Assembly (NCBI GenBank): GCA_045651985.1
Contig: JAZRTK010000042.1
Coordinates: forward strand, 1-23,683
DNA length: 23,683 nt
Source of the DNA: SIG710 sp045651985
GTDB lineage: Bacteria; Bacillota; Clostridia; Oscillospirales; CAG-272
Direction: 5' to 3'
Shown piece after piece: positions 1-7,701 of this stretch. Under the pieces are notes generated by a model, which was given only the letters and a program-made list of their open reading frames with translations, had not been told where the DNA came from and did no database searches. How positions within the stretch are numbered: the first letter of the stretch is position 1; every line of letters begins with the position of its first letter. The translations under genes and the position numbers were made by a program.

Positions 1-572
1 TGGGCGAGACCCAAAAGGATTCGGTGCGCTCTGTTGCCTTGGAGCTTGGTCTTGACGTGGCGGAGAAAAAGGACTGCCAGGACATCTGCTTTATCCCCGA
101 TGGTGATTACGCGGCGTTTATGGAGCGCTATACGGGGAAAAAATATCCTGTCGGAAAGTTGCTTGATATATGGGGTAACGAGATAGGCGAGCACAGGGGT
201 GCCGTGCGCTACACTATAGGTCAGCGCAAAGGTCTGGGACTTGCCATGGGCGAGCCTGTCTACGTTTGCCGCAAGTGTATGGAGGATAATACCGTAACGG
301 TGGGAAAAGAGAAGCTTCTTTTCAAAAAGACTCTTGTGGCAAAGGATTTTAACTGGGTCTCCATCGAGTGTCCCGAAAGGGAGATACGGGCGAAGGCAAA
401 GGCTCGATACCGTCAGAGCGAGGCTTGGGCAACAGTCATTCCCATGGAGGACGGCCGTGTGAGGATCACATTTGACGAACCCCAAAGAGCCATGACCACG
501 GGTCAGACGGCGGTAATTTACGACGGCGATATACTGCTGGGCGGCGGTGTTATCGAAAGTGTTGAGGACTGA
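1..572 (+). CDS. mnmA: tRNA-specific 2-thiouridylase MnmA, C-terminal part (5' truncated by window edge)
   Basis: MnmA thiolates U34 of the Lys, Glu and Gln tRNAs, taking sulfur from a cysteine desulfurase relay. The reading frame is open from base 3 and the true start lies outside the window, so the PP-loop nucleotide-binding N-terminus and the first catalytic cysteine are missing. What remains is the second half: the CQDICFI segment, whose last Cys matches the second catalytic cysteine of the family, then the very conserved YTIGQRKGLGLA block, then the C-terminal beta-barrel (RYRQ, FDEPQRAMTTGQ, GGGVIE). The GTG at base 24 only looks like a start; codons before it (GETQKDS) still read as MnmA. 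The stop is 2 bases before tcdA, so the two are almost certainly co-transcribed. Confident family call. Confidence 0.95.
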   Translation, partial: GETQKDSVRSVALELGLDVAEKKDCQDICFIPDGDYAAFMERYTGKKYPVGKLLDIWGNEIGEHRGAVRYTIGQRKGLGLAMGEPVYVCRKCMEDNTVTVGKEKLLFKKTLVAKDFNWVSIECPEREIRAKAKARYRQSEAWATVIPMEDGRVRITFDEPQRAMTTGQTAVIYDGDILLGGGVIESVED

Positions 573-574
573 AT

Positions 575-1294
575 ATGGAAGAAAGATTTGAGCGGACTGC
601 CATGCTTTTGGGCGAGTCCGCAATAGAGAGATTAAAGAATGCTCACGTGGGCGTTTTTGGCGTCGGCGGTGTCGGCGGCTACGTTCTGGAGGGCTTGGCG
701 AGATGCGGAGTCGGGAAATTCACGCTGATCGACAACGACACGGTCTCCGTGTCCAACATAAACCGCCAGATAATCGCGACAGATGCGACCGTGGGAAGAG
801 CCAAGGTCGAGGTGGCAAAAGAACGCGTTCTCAGCATAAATCCGTCGGCTGTTGTGGGTGTCCGAAATATGTTTTTTCTGCCCGAAAACGCGCATGAGAT
901 AGACTTTTCACAGTTTGATTTTGTTGTCGATGCACTTGACACGGTCAGCGCAAAGATCGAGATCGTACTCCGCTGTCAGGCGGCAAACGTGCCCGTTATC
1001 AGTTCAATGGGAACGGGAAACAAGCTTGACCCTACGGCTTTTGAAGTGACGGATATTTACAAGACCTCCGTTTGCCCATTGGCTCGCGTAATGCGAAACG
1101 AGCTGAAAAAACGCGGTGTGAAGAAATTAAAGGTGGTCTATTCAAAGGAAGAACCCATAAAGCCCGAAAATGCAGGGAAAGAAACGGCACCTGGGCGCAG
1201 AAGCACACCCGCCAGCGTTTCGTTCGTACCTTCTGTGGCGGGACTTATAATTGCAGGCGAGGTCATAAAGCATCTCGCGGAAAAAGGTGACTAA
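575..1294 (+). CDS. tcdA: tRNA threonylcarbamoyladenosine dehydratase TcdA (ThiF/E1-like)
   Basis: TcdA uses ATP to cyclise t6A37 of tRNAs into ct6A; it belongs to the E1/ThiF/MoeB superfamily. The 239-residue protein shows the glycine-rich nucleotide loop GVGGVGG (about residues 29-35), an acidic residue at the end of the second strand (LIDNDTV), the NINRQ motif (61-65) and DALDT (about 120-124), in the order typical of the family. It lacks the C-terminal CxxC zinc pair of ThiF/MoeB, which fits TcdA rather than a thiamine or molybdopterin enzyme. It starts 2 bases after mnmA and ends just before cysK, giving a compact operon of tRNA-modification and sulfur genes. The t6A synthesis gene tsaD is 3 kb downstream. 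An uncharacterised ThiF-like protein is the main alternative. Confidence 0.9.
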   Translation: MEERFERTAMLLGESAIERLKNAHVGVFGVGGVGGYVLEGLARCGVGKFTLIDNDTVSVSNINRQIIATDATVGRAKVEVAKERVLSINPSAVVGVRNMFFLPENAHEIDFSQFDFVVDALDTVSAKIEIVLRCQAANVPVISSMGTGNKLDPTAFEVTDIYKTSVCPLARVMRNELKKRGVKKLKVVYSKEEPIKPENAGKETAPGRRSTPASVSFVPSVAGLIIAGEVIKHLAEKGD

Positions 1295-1295
1295 C

Positions 1296-2225
1296 ATGGC
1301 GAGAATCTACAAGTCTGCGGAGGAGCTGATAGGATCTACTCCCTTGCTTGAACTGACACGAATTGAAAAGGAAGTTGGCAACGGCGCAAAAATTTACGCC
1401 AAGCTGGAATCGAAAAATCCCGCGGGGTCCTCAAAGGACAGAGTGGGATACGAGATGATAGCCGACGCGGAGCGTCGAGGACTGCTTAGAGAAGGCTCGG
1501 TCATAATCGAGCCTACCAGCGGAAACACGGGCATAGGTCTGGCTTCCGTTGCGGCCGTAAGAGGTTATCGGTGCATTATCGTCATGCCCGACAGCATGAG
1601 TGCCGAGCGCAGGGCGCTTATGCGTGCATTTGGGGCGGAATTGGTGTTGACTGATGGGGCTAAAGGCATGGGCGGTGCTATTGAAGAAGCCGAAAGACTT
1701 GCAAAAGAGATCCCCGATGCATTTATTTGCGGTCAGTTTGAAAATCCTGCCAACGCGGCGGCACATTTTAAGACCACGGGTCCCGAAATCTACGATGACA
1801 CCGACGGTGAAGTGGATATATTCGTGGCGGGCATCGGCACGGGCGGAACGATTACGGGCGCAGGAAAATATCTTAGATCAAAAAAGCCGAAGGTTGAGGT
1901 CGTGGGGGTAGAACCTGCTTCGTCTCCCTTTCTTACAGAGGGGCGCGGCGGTGCTCACAAGATCCAGGGGATAGGCGCGGGGTTTGAGCCGAAGGTGCTT
2001 GACAGAACAGTGGTGGACAGGATAATTCCCGTGTCCGACGAGGACGCGATACGGACGGCACGGGAGTTCGGCAAAAAAGAGGGAATTCTTATAGGAATAT
2101 CTTCGGGAGCGGCGGTGTTTGCGGCTGTCGAAGAAGCAAGAAAGCCCGAAAATGCGGGGAAGAGCATAGTAGTTCTTCTTCCCGACGCGGGAGACAGATA
2201 CATCTCCTCGGGGCTTTACGATTAA
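1296..2225 (+). CDS. cysK: Cysteine synthase (O-acetylserine sulfhydrylase)
   Basis: This PLP enzyme makes L-cysteine from O-acetylserine and sulfide in the cytoplasm. The 309-residue product has the PLP lysine in NPAGSSKDR (Lys47), the substrate loop TSGNTGIGLA (about 74-83), the phosphate-binding GTGGTITG (about 175-182) and the late SSGAA motif. Fold type II and full length agree with CysK. An in-frame GTG lies at 1287, but the ATG at 1296 sits 5 bases after an AAAGGTGA ribosome site (1283-1290) and gives the normal N-terminus MARIYKSAEELIGSTPLLEL, so I use 1296. It follows tcdA by one base, placing cysteine supply beside the sulfur-using MnmA. A strong hairpin follows. CysK and CysM cannot be fully separated by eye; CysK is preferred. 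Confidence 0.95.
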   Translation: MARIYKSAEELIGSTPLLELTRIEKEVGNGAKIYAKLESKNPAGSSKDRVGYEMIADAERRGLLREGSVIIEPTSGNTGIGLASVAAVRGYRCIIVMPDSMSAERRALMRAFGAELVLTDGAKGMGGAIEEAERLAKEIPDAFICGQFENPANAAAHFKTTGPEIYDDTDGEVDIFVAGIGTGGTITGAGKYLRSKKPKVEVVGVEPASSPFLTEGRGGAHKIQGIGAGFEPKVLDRTVVDRIIPVSDEDAIRTAREFGKKEGILIGISSGAAVFAAVEEARKPENAGKSIVVLLPDAGDRYISSGLYD

Positions 2226-2234
2226 AAATCGAGC

Positions 2235-2271
2235 AACAAAAAGGCTCTCCGTTTCGGAGAGCCTTTTTGTT
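2235..2271. terminator. Bidirectional intrinsic terminator between cysK and the convergent small gene
   Basis: A perfect 17-bp inverted repeat with a 3-base TTT loop: arms 2235-2251 and 2255-2271. The outer part of the stem is A-rich on one side and T-rich on the other, so each strand ends in a run of T after the GC-rich core GGCTCTCCG. It serves both the plus-strand cysK operon and the minus-strand gene, whose stop codon (2270-2272) overlaps the arm. Confidence 0.93.
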
Positions 2272-2704
2272 AAAGAAACGCCTTCAATTTTTCAATGTTC
2301 TCCTGCTCAAAGGAGATGAGGTCGCGCCCTAAGCGCAAAGCACGGTCGGGACAGCCGTCCCCCTCAAATTCTCTGACCTTTTTGGTCATGTCGGTGATCC
2401 CCATGGTTGAGCCCTGTATCATCATCTCCGCCATGTGGGAGACTGTGGTGTCGGTGAGGGTGTTCATTTGGATTCCCAGCTTGGCGCCCAGCTTTTTGAG
2501 GAAGGAATCCTCATGTGGGTCGATGCCGAGAGGGGTCAGCTGCCACTCTGCTTCGGAAGCGAATTTTTCGTAGCCGTTTAGCTGCTCGGTAAGCTGATAT
2601 TTGAATTTCTCGTCCTGCACCTTGGGCATAAGCGTCAGAATGGCGTCCGAGCCCATTTTTACGTTCTTGTATATATAGCAAAGCAATTCGGGTGTTTTTT
2701 CCAT
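2270..2704 (-). CDS. Small alpha-helical protein of unknown function
   Basis: I do not recognise this 144-residue protein. It has no signal peptide, membrane segment or clear catalytic motif. The sequence is strongly helical and rich in Lys, Glu, Met and Leu, with three or four amphipathic helices (about 2-25, 31-58, 64-105, 108-143), which suggests a four-helix bundle of ferritin-like or DUF2383-like shape. I see no convincing pair of ExxH metal sites, so a metal-binding role is not claimed. The start is supported by a ribosome site (GAAAGGA, minus strand) 7 bases before ATG. It is alone on the minus strand, convergent with cysK and divergent from the dCMP deaminase gene. The coding call is good; the function is open. 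Confidence 0.75.
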   Translation of the reverse strand: MEKTPELLCYIYKNVKMGSDAILTLMPKVQDEKFKYQLTEQLNGYEKFASEAEWQLTPLGIDPHEDSFLKKLGAKLGIQMNTLTDTTVSHMAEMMIQGSTMGITDMTKKVREFEGDGCPDRALRLGRDLISFEQENIEKLKAFL

Positions 2705-2861
2705 TTGTTTTTCCTTTCGTTTGAATATTCTTCATGCTTATTTTTTCGCGGAAATCACATTTTATACCTTCGGAATAGAAATTAAAAAACATTCCTCCGC
2801 CCTGCGGCGATCGTATTTTTGACGAAATACAGCGAAATTTTGGGAAATCCGCAAATATCAC

Positions 2862-2890
2862 TTGATTTTCTCTACAGATTGTTATATAAT
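2862..2890 (+). promoter_or_regulatory. Sigma-A type promoter for the dCMP deaminase operon
   Basis: TTGATT (2862-2867) and a perfect TATAAT (2885-2890) are separated by exactly 17 bases. Transcription would begin near 2897, leaving a leader of about 50 bases before the ATG at 2946. Confidence 0.85.
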
Positions 2891-2945
2891 AAAATTATTA
2901 TGGAGTATTGTCGTCATTTTTGGCGGCAAAAGAAAGGAAACAGAT

Positions 2946-3434
2946 ATGTCCAGAGTTTCAAAGCATAATTATTACCTTGATATCGCACAGACCGTTTCCG
3001 AGCGAAGCACCTGCCTGCGCCGTTGCTACGGTGCGATCATCGTCAAAAACGACGTGATCGTTTCCACCGGTTACAACGGTGCTCCCAGAGGAAGGAAGAA
3101 TTGCTGCGACCTCAAATTCTGCATGAGAGAGAAGATGAACATTCCCCGCGGCGAGAGATACGAGCTTTGCCGTTCTATCCATTCCGAGGCCAATGCCATT
3201 ATCTCCGCGCCCCGCGAGCAGATGCTTGATTCCACCATCTATCTCTGTTGCACGGAGCCTGAAACGGGCGAAGTACAGCCGGGAAGCAACTGCTGTATGA
3301 TGTGTAAGAGAATGATAATCAACGCGGGTATCAAAAAGGTCATTATCCGCGACACAAAAGAGGATTACCGTGAGATCGACACCGACGAGTGGATCGAGAA
3401 CGACGATTCCCTGTCGGGAGAGTTCGGATATTAA
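2946..3434 (+). CDS. Deoxycytidylate (dCMP) deaminase, ComEB-like
   Basis: A zinc-dependent cytidine/deoxycytidylate deaminase family member that would convert dCMP to dUMP for dTTP synthesis. The 162-residue product has the core GYNGAPRG, the catalytic IHSEANAI (the family usually has HAEANAI, so Ala is replaced by Ser here), and the second half of the zinc site in the Cys-rich segment NCCMMCKRMIINAGIKKV. The Cys-containing insert CCDLKFCMREKMNIPRGERYE between these is typical of the dCMP deaminase group and may hold a second zinc. The frame is open back to 2862, but that part covers the promoter; ATG 2946 follows AGAAAGGAAA (2931-2940). It is the first gene of a run with the phosphatase, rimI and tsaD. 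The ComEB name reflects homology, not competence. Confidence 0.92.
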   Translation: MSRVSKHNYYLDIAQTVSERSTCLRRCYGAIIVKNDVIVSTGYNGAPRGRKNCCDLKFCMREKMNIPRGERYELCRSIHSEANAIISAPREQMLDSTIYLCCTEPETGEVQPGSNCCMMCKRMIINAGIKKVIIRDTKEDYREIDTDEWIENDDSLSGEFGY

Positions 3435-3435
3435 A

Positions 3436-3978
3436 ATGAGTGTTTGTTTAGAAGAAAAGCTTGAAAAGATCGGAGTGCCTTCCGACAAAAATCCTTTGAC
3501 GGTCTGCTTTGTTTGCACGGGAAATACCTGCCGTTCTCCTATGGCTGAGGCCGTGCTCAACCAGCTTGGACGTGTGCCCGAGTTTTGCACCGCTTGCCCG
3601 CCCGAGCTGCTCAACCGTCGCAGGATCATTGCCGGCTCGGCGGGAATCGCGGCTTTTGAGGGCATGCCCATTTCGCAAAACGCCGTTGAGGCTCTTGAAA
3701 AAAGCGGAGTACGCGCAACTCCCAACAATGATTATCCCTCACACACTGCGCGCCAGATACGAGAATCGGATTTTCTCACCTGCGACATGGTGGTTGGAAT
3801 TTCCGCGTCCCACACCATGGCGCTTATGACTGCTTTCCCGCAGTACGCATCTAAGATCACCTGCCTGGCAGAGCATATTCCCGACCCTTTTGGAGGCACT
3901 TTGGAGGATTACGAATCCTGCCTTGAAAAGATAAGAGCCGCGGTGGGCTTGATGTTCTTTGGTGACGAAAATGCCTGA
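3436..3978 (+). CDS. Low-molecular-weight protein tyrosine/arginine phosphatase
   Basis: The 180-residue protein carries the LMW-PTP active-site loop VCTGNTCRS near residues 24-32 (C-x5-R signature) and the general-acid motif DPFGG near the C-terminus. It would dephosphorylate phosphotyrosine or, as in Bacillus YwlE, phosphoarginine; the loop contains the Thr between Gly-Asn and Cys-Arg (CTGNTCR) reported for the arginine phosphatases, so arginine phosphatase is plausible. About 25 residues precede the fold, and an insert around residues 38-60 (PEFCTACPPELLNRRR) makes it longer than the usual 150. ATG 3436 begins one base after the deaminase stop (3434), with no clear ribosome site of its own, which suggests coupled translation. 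It overlaps the following rimI by 8 bases. Confidence 0.88.
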   Translation: MSVCLEEKLEKIGVPSDKNPLTVCFVCTGNTCRSPMAEAVLNQLGRVPEFCTACPPELLNRRRIIAGSAGIAAFEGMPISQNAVEALEKSGVRATPNNDYPSHTARQIRESDFLTCDMVVGISASHTMALMTAFPQYASKITCLAEHIPDPFGGTLEDYESCLEKIRAAVGLMFFGDENA

Positions 3979-4417
3979 GATCCGACTTGAAATTATCGAA
4001 CGCGGGCACGTTTCTGCAATAGCGGAGATAGAAAAGGAATGCTTTTCCTGCCCTTGGAGCGAAAAGGCGCTTGAAGACACCCTCATATCGGGGCAGGGCA
4101 CGGGCGTAGCGGCATTGTGCGGCGGCTCTGTGGTGGCGTACGGCGGTATGGTCATAGCACTCGACGAAGCGGAGATAACCAACGTGGCAACAAAGGCTAC
4201 ACACAGAGGACGGGGGTATGCCAAAGCCGTTATGTGTGAGCTTTTTCGTGTAGCGCATGAGCGGGGCTGTGTTACTATGTCCCTGGAGGTGAGAGAATCC
4301 AACTCTGCGGCGATCGCCCTTTACGAGGGGCTTGGATTTGAAAATCTGGGCAGACGCCCGAATTTTTACCGCTTCCCCCGCGAGGCGGCTATCATAATGG
4401 TGAAACGACTTTCTTAA
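3971..4417 (+). CDS. rimI: Ribosomal-protein-alanine N-acetyltransferase RimI
   Basis: A GNAT-fold acetyltransferase that in the known family acetylates the N-terminus of ribosomal protein S18. The 148-residue product shows IEKECFSCPWSEKAL near the N-terminus, the acetyl-CoA loop HRGRGYA (around residue 78), and the RimI signature LEVRESNSAAIALYEGLGF followed by GRRPNFY. I chose ATG 3971, which overlaps the phosphatase stop; a GGTGA (3961-3965) sits 5 bases upstream, while TTG and GTG at 3959 and 3962 are weaker. It lies 14 bases before tsaD, the usual rimI-tsaD order. The partners tsaB and tsaE, often on the other side, are not in this window. Confidence 0.92.
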   Translation: MPEIRLEIIERGHVSAIAEIEKECFSCPWSEKALEDTLISGQGTGVAALCGGSVVAYGGMVIALDEAEITNVATKATHRGRGYAKAVMCELFRVAHERGCVTMSLEVRESNSAAIALYEGLGFENLGRRPNFYRFPREAAIIMVKRLS

Positions 4418-4431
4418 AAAAGGAAATAAAA

Positions 4432-5439
4432 ATGTACATTTTAGGTCTTGAAAGCTCCTGCGATGAGACGTCTGCGGCTGTGGTCGAGATGGGCGGGGGC
4501 AGGAGAAGGATACTTTCGAATATAGTTGCGTCTCAGATAGACGTTCACCGCCTTTACGGCGGAGTCGTGCCCGAGATAGCCAGCCGAGCGCACATTGAGG
4601 CGGTGTCAAAAATAACCCGCGAGGCGCTTGATGCGGCGGGTGTGACGCTGTCGGACATCGGCGCTGTGGGCGTGACGGCTTTTCCGGGACTTATCGGCGC
4701 GCTCTTGGTTGGCGTGAATTTCGGAAAGTCCTTAGCTTACGCAAATAATATCCCGCTGGTGGCGGTAAACCACGTTCACGGGCACGTTTCGGCGGCGCTC
4801 CTTGAAAACCCCGAGCTTGAGCCTCCTTTTCTGGCTCTTGTGGTCTCGGGCGGACATACTTCCATTTATAACGTAAAAAGTTATACCGAATTCGAGGAGA
4901 TGGGCGGCACGCGAGACGACGCGGCGGGCGAGTCTTTTGATAAGGTGGGGCGCGTTATAGGTCTGCCGTATCCGGGCGGTGCGGCGCTTGACAAGCTGGC
5001 GTACGAGGGCGACCCCAATGCAATTACACTTCCGTCGCCCGCGCTTGCAGGCGAAAATCTTGACTTTTCCTTCAGCGGTCTGAAGACCGCGGCGCTCAAC
5101 TATATAAACGGTGCCGAGCAGAGAGGGGAAGAAATAAAGTGCGCGGACATGGCGGCGTCATATACGGCGTCGGTCACGTCTGCCATCTCCAAAAAGGTGG
5201 CAAGAGCACTTGAAATGACCGGAGCAAAACACCTGGTCATGGCGGGCGGAGTTGCGGCAAACTCGCATCTGCGCCGCGAAGTGGGAAAAGTCTGCGCAGA
5301 GAAAAAAGTGGGCTTTACCTGTCCGCCCCTGTCTCTTTGCGGAGACAATGCGGCGATGATCGCGGCCGCCGCTTATTACGAATTTCTGAAAGGAAATCTG
5401 GCTGACACCTCGCTTAACGCGTCGGCGTGCGAGCCGTAA
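4432..5439 (+). CDS. tsaD: tRNA N6-adenosine threonylcarbamoyltransferase TsaD
   Basis: TsaD transfers the threonylcarbamoyl group from TC-AMP to A37 of ANN-decoding tRNAs, working with TsaB and TsaE. The 335-residue product is full length: GLESSCDETSAAVV at the N-terminus, the iron/zinc motif HVHGH (residues 114-118), the ATPase-fold glycine motif SGGHTS (139-144), FDKVGR, and the late GGVAANSHLR and CGDNAAMIA blocks. An AAAAGGAAA ribosome site precedes ATG 4432. TcdA, which acts on the t6A product, is encoded upstream at 575-1294. TsaB and TsaE must be elsewhere. A long DnaA-box-containing intergenic region follows. Confidence 0.97.
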   Translation: MYILGLESSCDETSAAVVEMGGGRRRILSNIVASQIDVHRLYGGVVPEIASRAHIEAVSKITREALDAAGVTLSDIGAVGVTAFPGLIGALLVGVNFGKSLAYANNIPLVAVNHVHGHVSAALLENPELEPPFLALVVSGGHTSIYNVKSYTEFEEMGGTRDDAAGESFDKVGRVIGLPYPGGAALDKLAYEGDPNAITLPSPALAGENLDFSFSGLKTAALNYINGAEQRGEEIKCADMAASYTASVTSAISKKVARALEMTGAKHLVMAGGVAANSHLRREVGKVCAEKKVGFTCPPLSLCGDNAAMIAAAAYYEFLKGNLADTSLNASACEP

Positions 5440-5942
5440 AGATTCGTTGCCGAAGAGAATTTTCACGACACCCGAAAAAGCCGAAAACAGGCTTTCCGCA
5501 TTTGGAATAAAACTCTTATGTCAAGAGGAAAAATCGACTTTTTTCAAAATCGGCAAACTGCACATCTCAAACATTCGTCTAACATAAATCCACTTTTCAA
5601 CAGCATTTATCCACAGGCTGTGGAAAATATCGACCTCAGGAACGATTTTCCGAAAAAATCAGCCGAAAAACCTTGAAAATACGGCGTATTCTGTGGAAAA
5701 CCCTGTTGAAAGTGTGGAAAACTCAATATGTGGAAAAAGTCGGATCAGGTGGAAAACCTTTATTCGTGTTAAAATTCCGACCATAGACACTTTCAACAAA
5801 AAAGAAAAAATTTCGAAAATTTTTCGATAAAAAAACCGATTTTTTACTTCTGTTTGAGGAATTTTGAGTCTACAGGCAAATTTCTTTTTGATGTCGGTCA
5901 AATGTGAAAAACGATTAAAATCCGAAAGGACTGAAATAGAAA
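5440..5942. other. Non-coding stretch between tsaD and rex
   Basis: About 500 bases without a credible gene. A weak hairpin (AAAGCC 5477-5482 with GGCTTT 5490-5495) after tsaD has no clear T-run. The middle holds a cluster of DnaA-box-like sites (listed separately). The segment 5795-5860 is extremely rich in A and T, with a near-palindrome around TTTCGAAAATTTTTCGA. A further inverted repeat, GTCGGA (5739-5744) with TCCGAC (5776-5781), flanks the last box-like site. I found no confident promoter or Rex operator for rex in it. Confidence 0.7.
5594..5756. promoter_or_regulatory. Cluster of DnaA-box-like sites
   Basis: One perfect DnaA box TTATCCACA on the plus strand (5607-5615) and four copies of TGTGGAAAA, that is TTTTCCACA on the minus strand, at 5619-5627, 5692-5700, 5713-5721 and 5729-5737. 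Two one-mismatch variants lie at the edges: TTTTCAACA (5594-5602, plus) and GGTGGAAAA (5748-5756, minus strand). Five exact or near-exact boxes in about 130 bases, four in the same orientation with short spacing, are far more than expected by chance. An AT-rich stretch follows. DnaA binding is inferred. Confidence 0.72.
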
Positions 5943-6659
5943 ATGAATAACGATATTGATTTTGCAAAAGTGATAAACGAGGTTGCGGCGGACACATCTC
6001 CCGCCACGCCAAAGCCCAACGTTTCACGCGCCGTGGTAAAGCGTTTGCCCAGATATTTCAGATATCTGCGAGAGCTGATACGCGCGGGCAAGATGCGCAT
6101 AAGCTCCGAGGAGCTTTCGAAACTGATGAACGTGACCGCTTCCCAGATCCGACAGGATTTCAATTGCTTTGGCGGTTTTGGCCAGCAGGGCTACGGATAT
6201 AACGTAAAATACCTCTACGCCAAGATCAGCGAGATACTGGGCGTAAACAGCAGTTTTCGCGCGGTAATTATTGGTGCGGGTAACTTGGGGCGTGCCCTTG
6301 CGCGAAACCCCATGTTTACAAAACGCGGAGTTTCAGTTATTGCCATGTTTGACGTTGATCCTGCCGTTTTCGACTCTACCGTCGGCGGTATTAAGGTCTA
6401 TCCCATGTCGGAATTTGACGATTTTTGCAAAGAGAACGCGGTGGATATTGCCGTGCTGACTCTTCCCAAGGAAAACGCCGTTGATATTGCCCGGCGATTG
6501 GTGGCAAACGGTGTGGGCGGCGTGTGGAATTTTACGGGTCGGGAGCTTGAGAGCTTTTCGGACAAGTTGAAAATAGAGAACGTTCACTTGGGCGACTCTC
6601 TCATGACCCTTTGCTACGAGCTTAACGTGGAGCGCGAAAAGGAGAGCGGCGATGCCTAA
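5943..6659 (+). CDS. rex: Redox-sensing transcriptional repressor Rex
   Basis: Rex is a homodimeric repressor that senses the NADH/NAD+ ratio and controls fermentation and respiration genes. The 238-residue protein has an N-terminal winged helix with the hallmark LMNVTASQIRQDF (about 61-73) and GGFGQQGYGYNV (77-88), then a Rossmann domain with the dinucleotide loop GAGNLGRALA (111-120) and the C-terminal swapped helix. It has about 25 extra residues before the usual start of the fold (KPNVSRAVVKRLPRYFRYL). The ribosome site AAAGGA (5925-5930) is 12 bases from ATG 5943, slightly far. It overlaps the next gene by 8 bases, so Rex is co-expressed with two primosome genes. Confidence 0.96.
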   Translation: MNNDIDFAKVINEVAADTSPATPKPNVSRAVVKRLPRYFRYLRELIRAGKMRISSEELSKLMNVTASQIRQDFNCFGGFGQQGYGYNVKYLYAKISEILGVNSSFRAVIIGAGNLGRALARNPMFTKRGVSVIAMFDVDPAVFDSTVGGIKVYPMSEFDDFCKENAVDIAVLTLPKENAVDIARRLVANGVGGVWNFTGRELESFSDKLKIENVHLGDSLMTLCYELNVEREKESGDA

Positions 6660-7641
6660 AGCCGAACTTAAAATAAACTTCGGAAATGGGGCGGTAAGCC
6701 TGCCATATGCCGCAGTTCAGAAATTTGAGAAAGCTACAAAAAAGGATATAAAGATACTCGTCTGCCTTTGTGCTCTGGGACGTTTTGTCTCCAATATGGA
6801 AACGGCGAAAAAGACGATATCATCGGAGCAGGGATATACCGAGCAGGACGTGGCGAATGCGATAGCATTTTGGCGCGGCGCGGGTATTATCGACGTGGCT
6901 GACCGGGAGGAAACGGCTGTTTCCGAGCCCGCAAAGACTGCGGAGGTCTCCCCTGCAAGGGAGAAAACAAATCTGCGCCATGCGGACGAGCTGCCCAAGT
7001 ACACCACTGAGGAGCTTACCTCTATCCTTGACCGCAGAAAAGAGCTGTCAATGCTTATCGACACCTGCCAGCAGCTTTACGGAAAGGTGTTCAACACAAG
7101 TGAGATCAATATTCTTATCGGACTTTCCGATTATCTGGGATTTGACTACGAATACATACTTCTGCTCTTTGCCCACGTTGGAAAAATGGAGAGAAAGTCG
7201 GTCAGAACGGTAGAAAAGCTGGCGTTCAAGTTTGCCGACGAGGAGATAAGTGACGCGGATATGCTCCGCGAGCACTTGAGCTTCCTTGAAAAGTCGCAGG
7301 AGCTTGAGACAAAAATAAGGACAACCTTCGGAATAAACTCCAGAGCTTTGACGGGCAGAGAGAAGAAGCTCCTTCAAAAGTGGCTTGGTGAGTACAAGTT
7401 CTCATTTGATATAATTGAGCGTGCGTACGAGCTGACTGTTGACAGCACCCAGAAGCCTTCGATGCTTTACGCGGGGGCGATTCTTGACCGATGGTACCAG
7501 GAGGGTATTGATTCTCTGGAAAAAATTGAGGCAAACATCGCCGAGCACAGCCGCGAAAAGATGCCCAAGGGCGGAAGCTTCAACGAGGATGAGTTTTTGC
7601 GGGCTGCCATAAAGCGCGGTTACGGTCAAAGCGAGAGCTGA
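6652..7641 (+). CDS. DnaD-domain replication protein
   Basis: A member of the DnaB_2/DnaD family, primosome proteins that remodel origin DNA and help load the replicative helicase in Firmicutes. The 329-residue product has an N-terminal winged-helix-like region (about 1-85), a charged linker (86-120), and two consecutive helical DnaD-type domains (about 125-205 and 215-290). The second ends with the diagnostic YxxxIxxxW motif at Tyr273, Ile277 and Trp281. ATG 6652 lies inside the end of rex with AGGAGAG just upstream. The DnaI/DnaC-like loader is the next gene, a pairing that supports a role in helicase loading. It could equally be called DnaB-like (Gram-positive sense); I therefore give no symbol. 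Confidence 0.9.
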   Translation: MPKAELKINFGNGAVSLPYAAVQKFEKATKKDIKILVCLCALGRFVSNMETAKKTISSEQGYTEQDVANAIAFWRGAGIIDVADREETAVSEPAKTAEVSPAREKTNLRHADELPKYTTEELTSILDRRKELSMLIDTCQQLYGKVFNTSEINILIGLSDYLGFDYEYILLLFAHVGKMERKSVRTVEKLAFKFADEEISDADMLREHLSFLEKSQELETKIRTTFGINSRALTGREKKLLQKWLGEYKFSFDIIERAYELTVDSTQKPSMLYAGAILDRWYQEGIDSLEKIEANIAEHSREKMPKGGSFNEDEFLRAAIKRGYGQSES

Positions 7642-7701
7642 CGGAGAGTTTTCGCACAATCAATGAAAGGAAAGCCCCTCGGGGCGAAAATTTCACAGAT
7701 G

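Noticed and set aside
2958..3728. 256-residue minus-strand open frame opposite the dCMP deaminase and phosphatase genes
   Set aside because: It is antisense to two well-identified genes, has no recognisable motif and no ribosome site; it is a shadow frame.
3857..4609. 250-residue minus-strand open frame across rimI and tsaD
   Set aside because: It overlaps three genes with clear family signatures and has the Arg/Ser/Pro-rich composition typical of antisense frames.
5440..5942. Chromosomal origin oriC
   Set aside because: DnaA boxes and AT-rich DNA are suggestive, but dnaA, dnaN and rpmH are absent and genes on both sides run in the same direction, unlike the divergence usual at an origin. 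A DnaA-binding regulatory cluster is the more careful reading.
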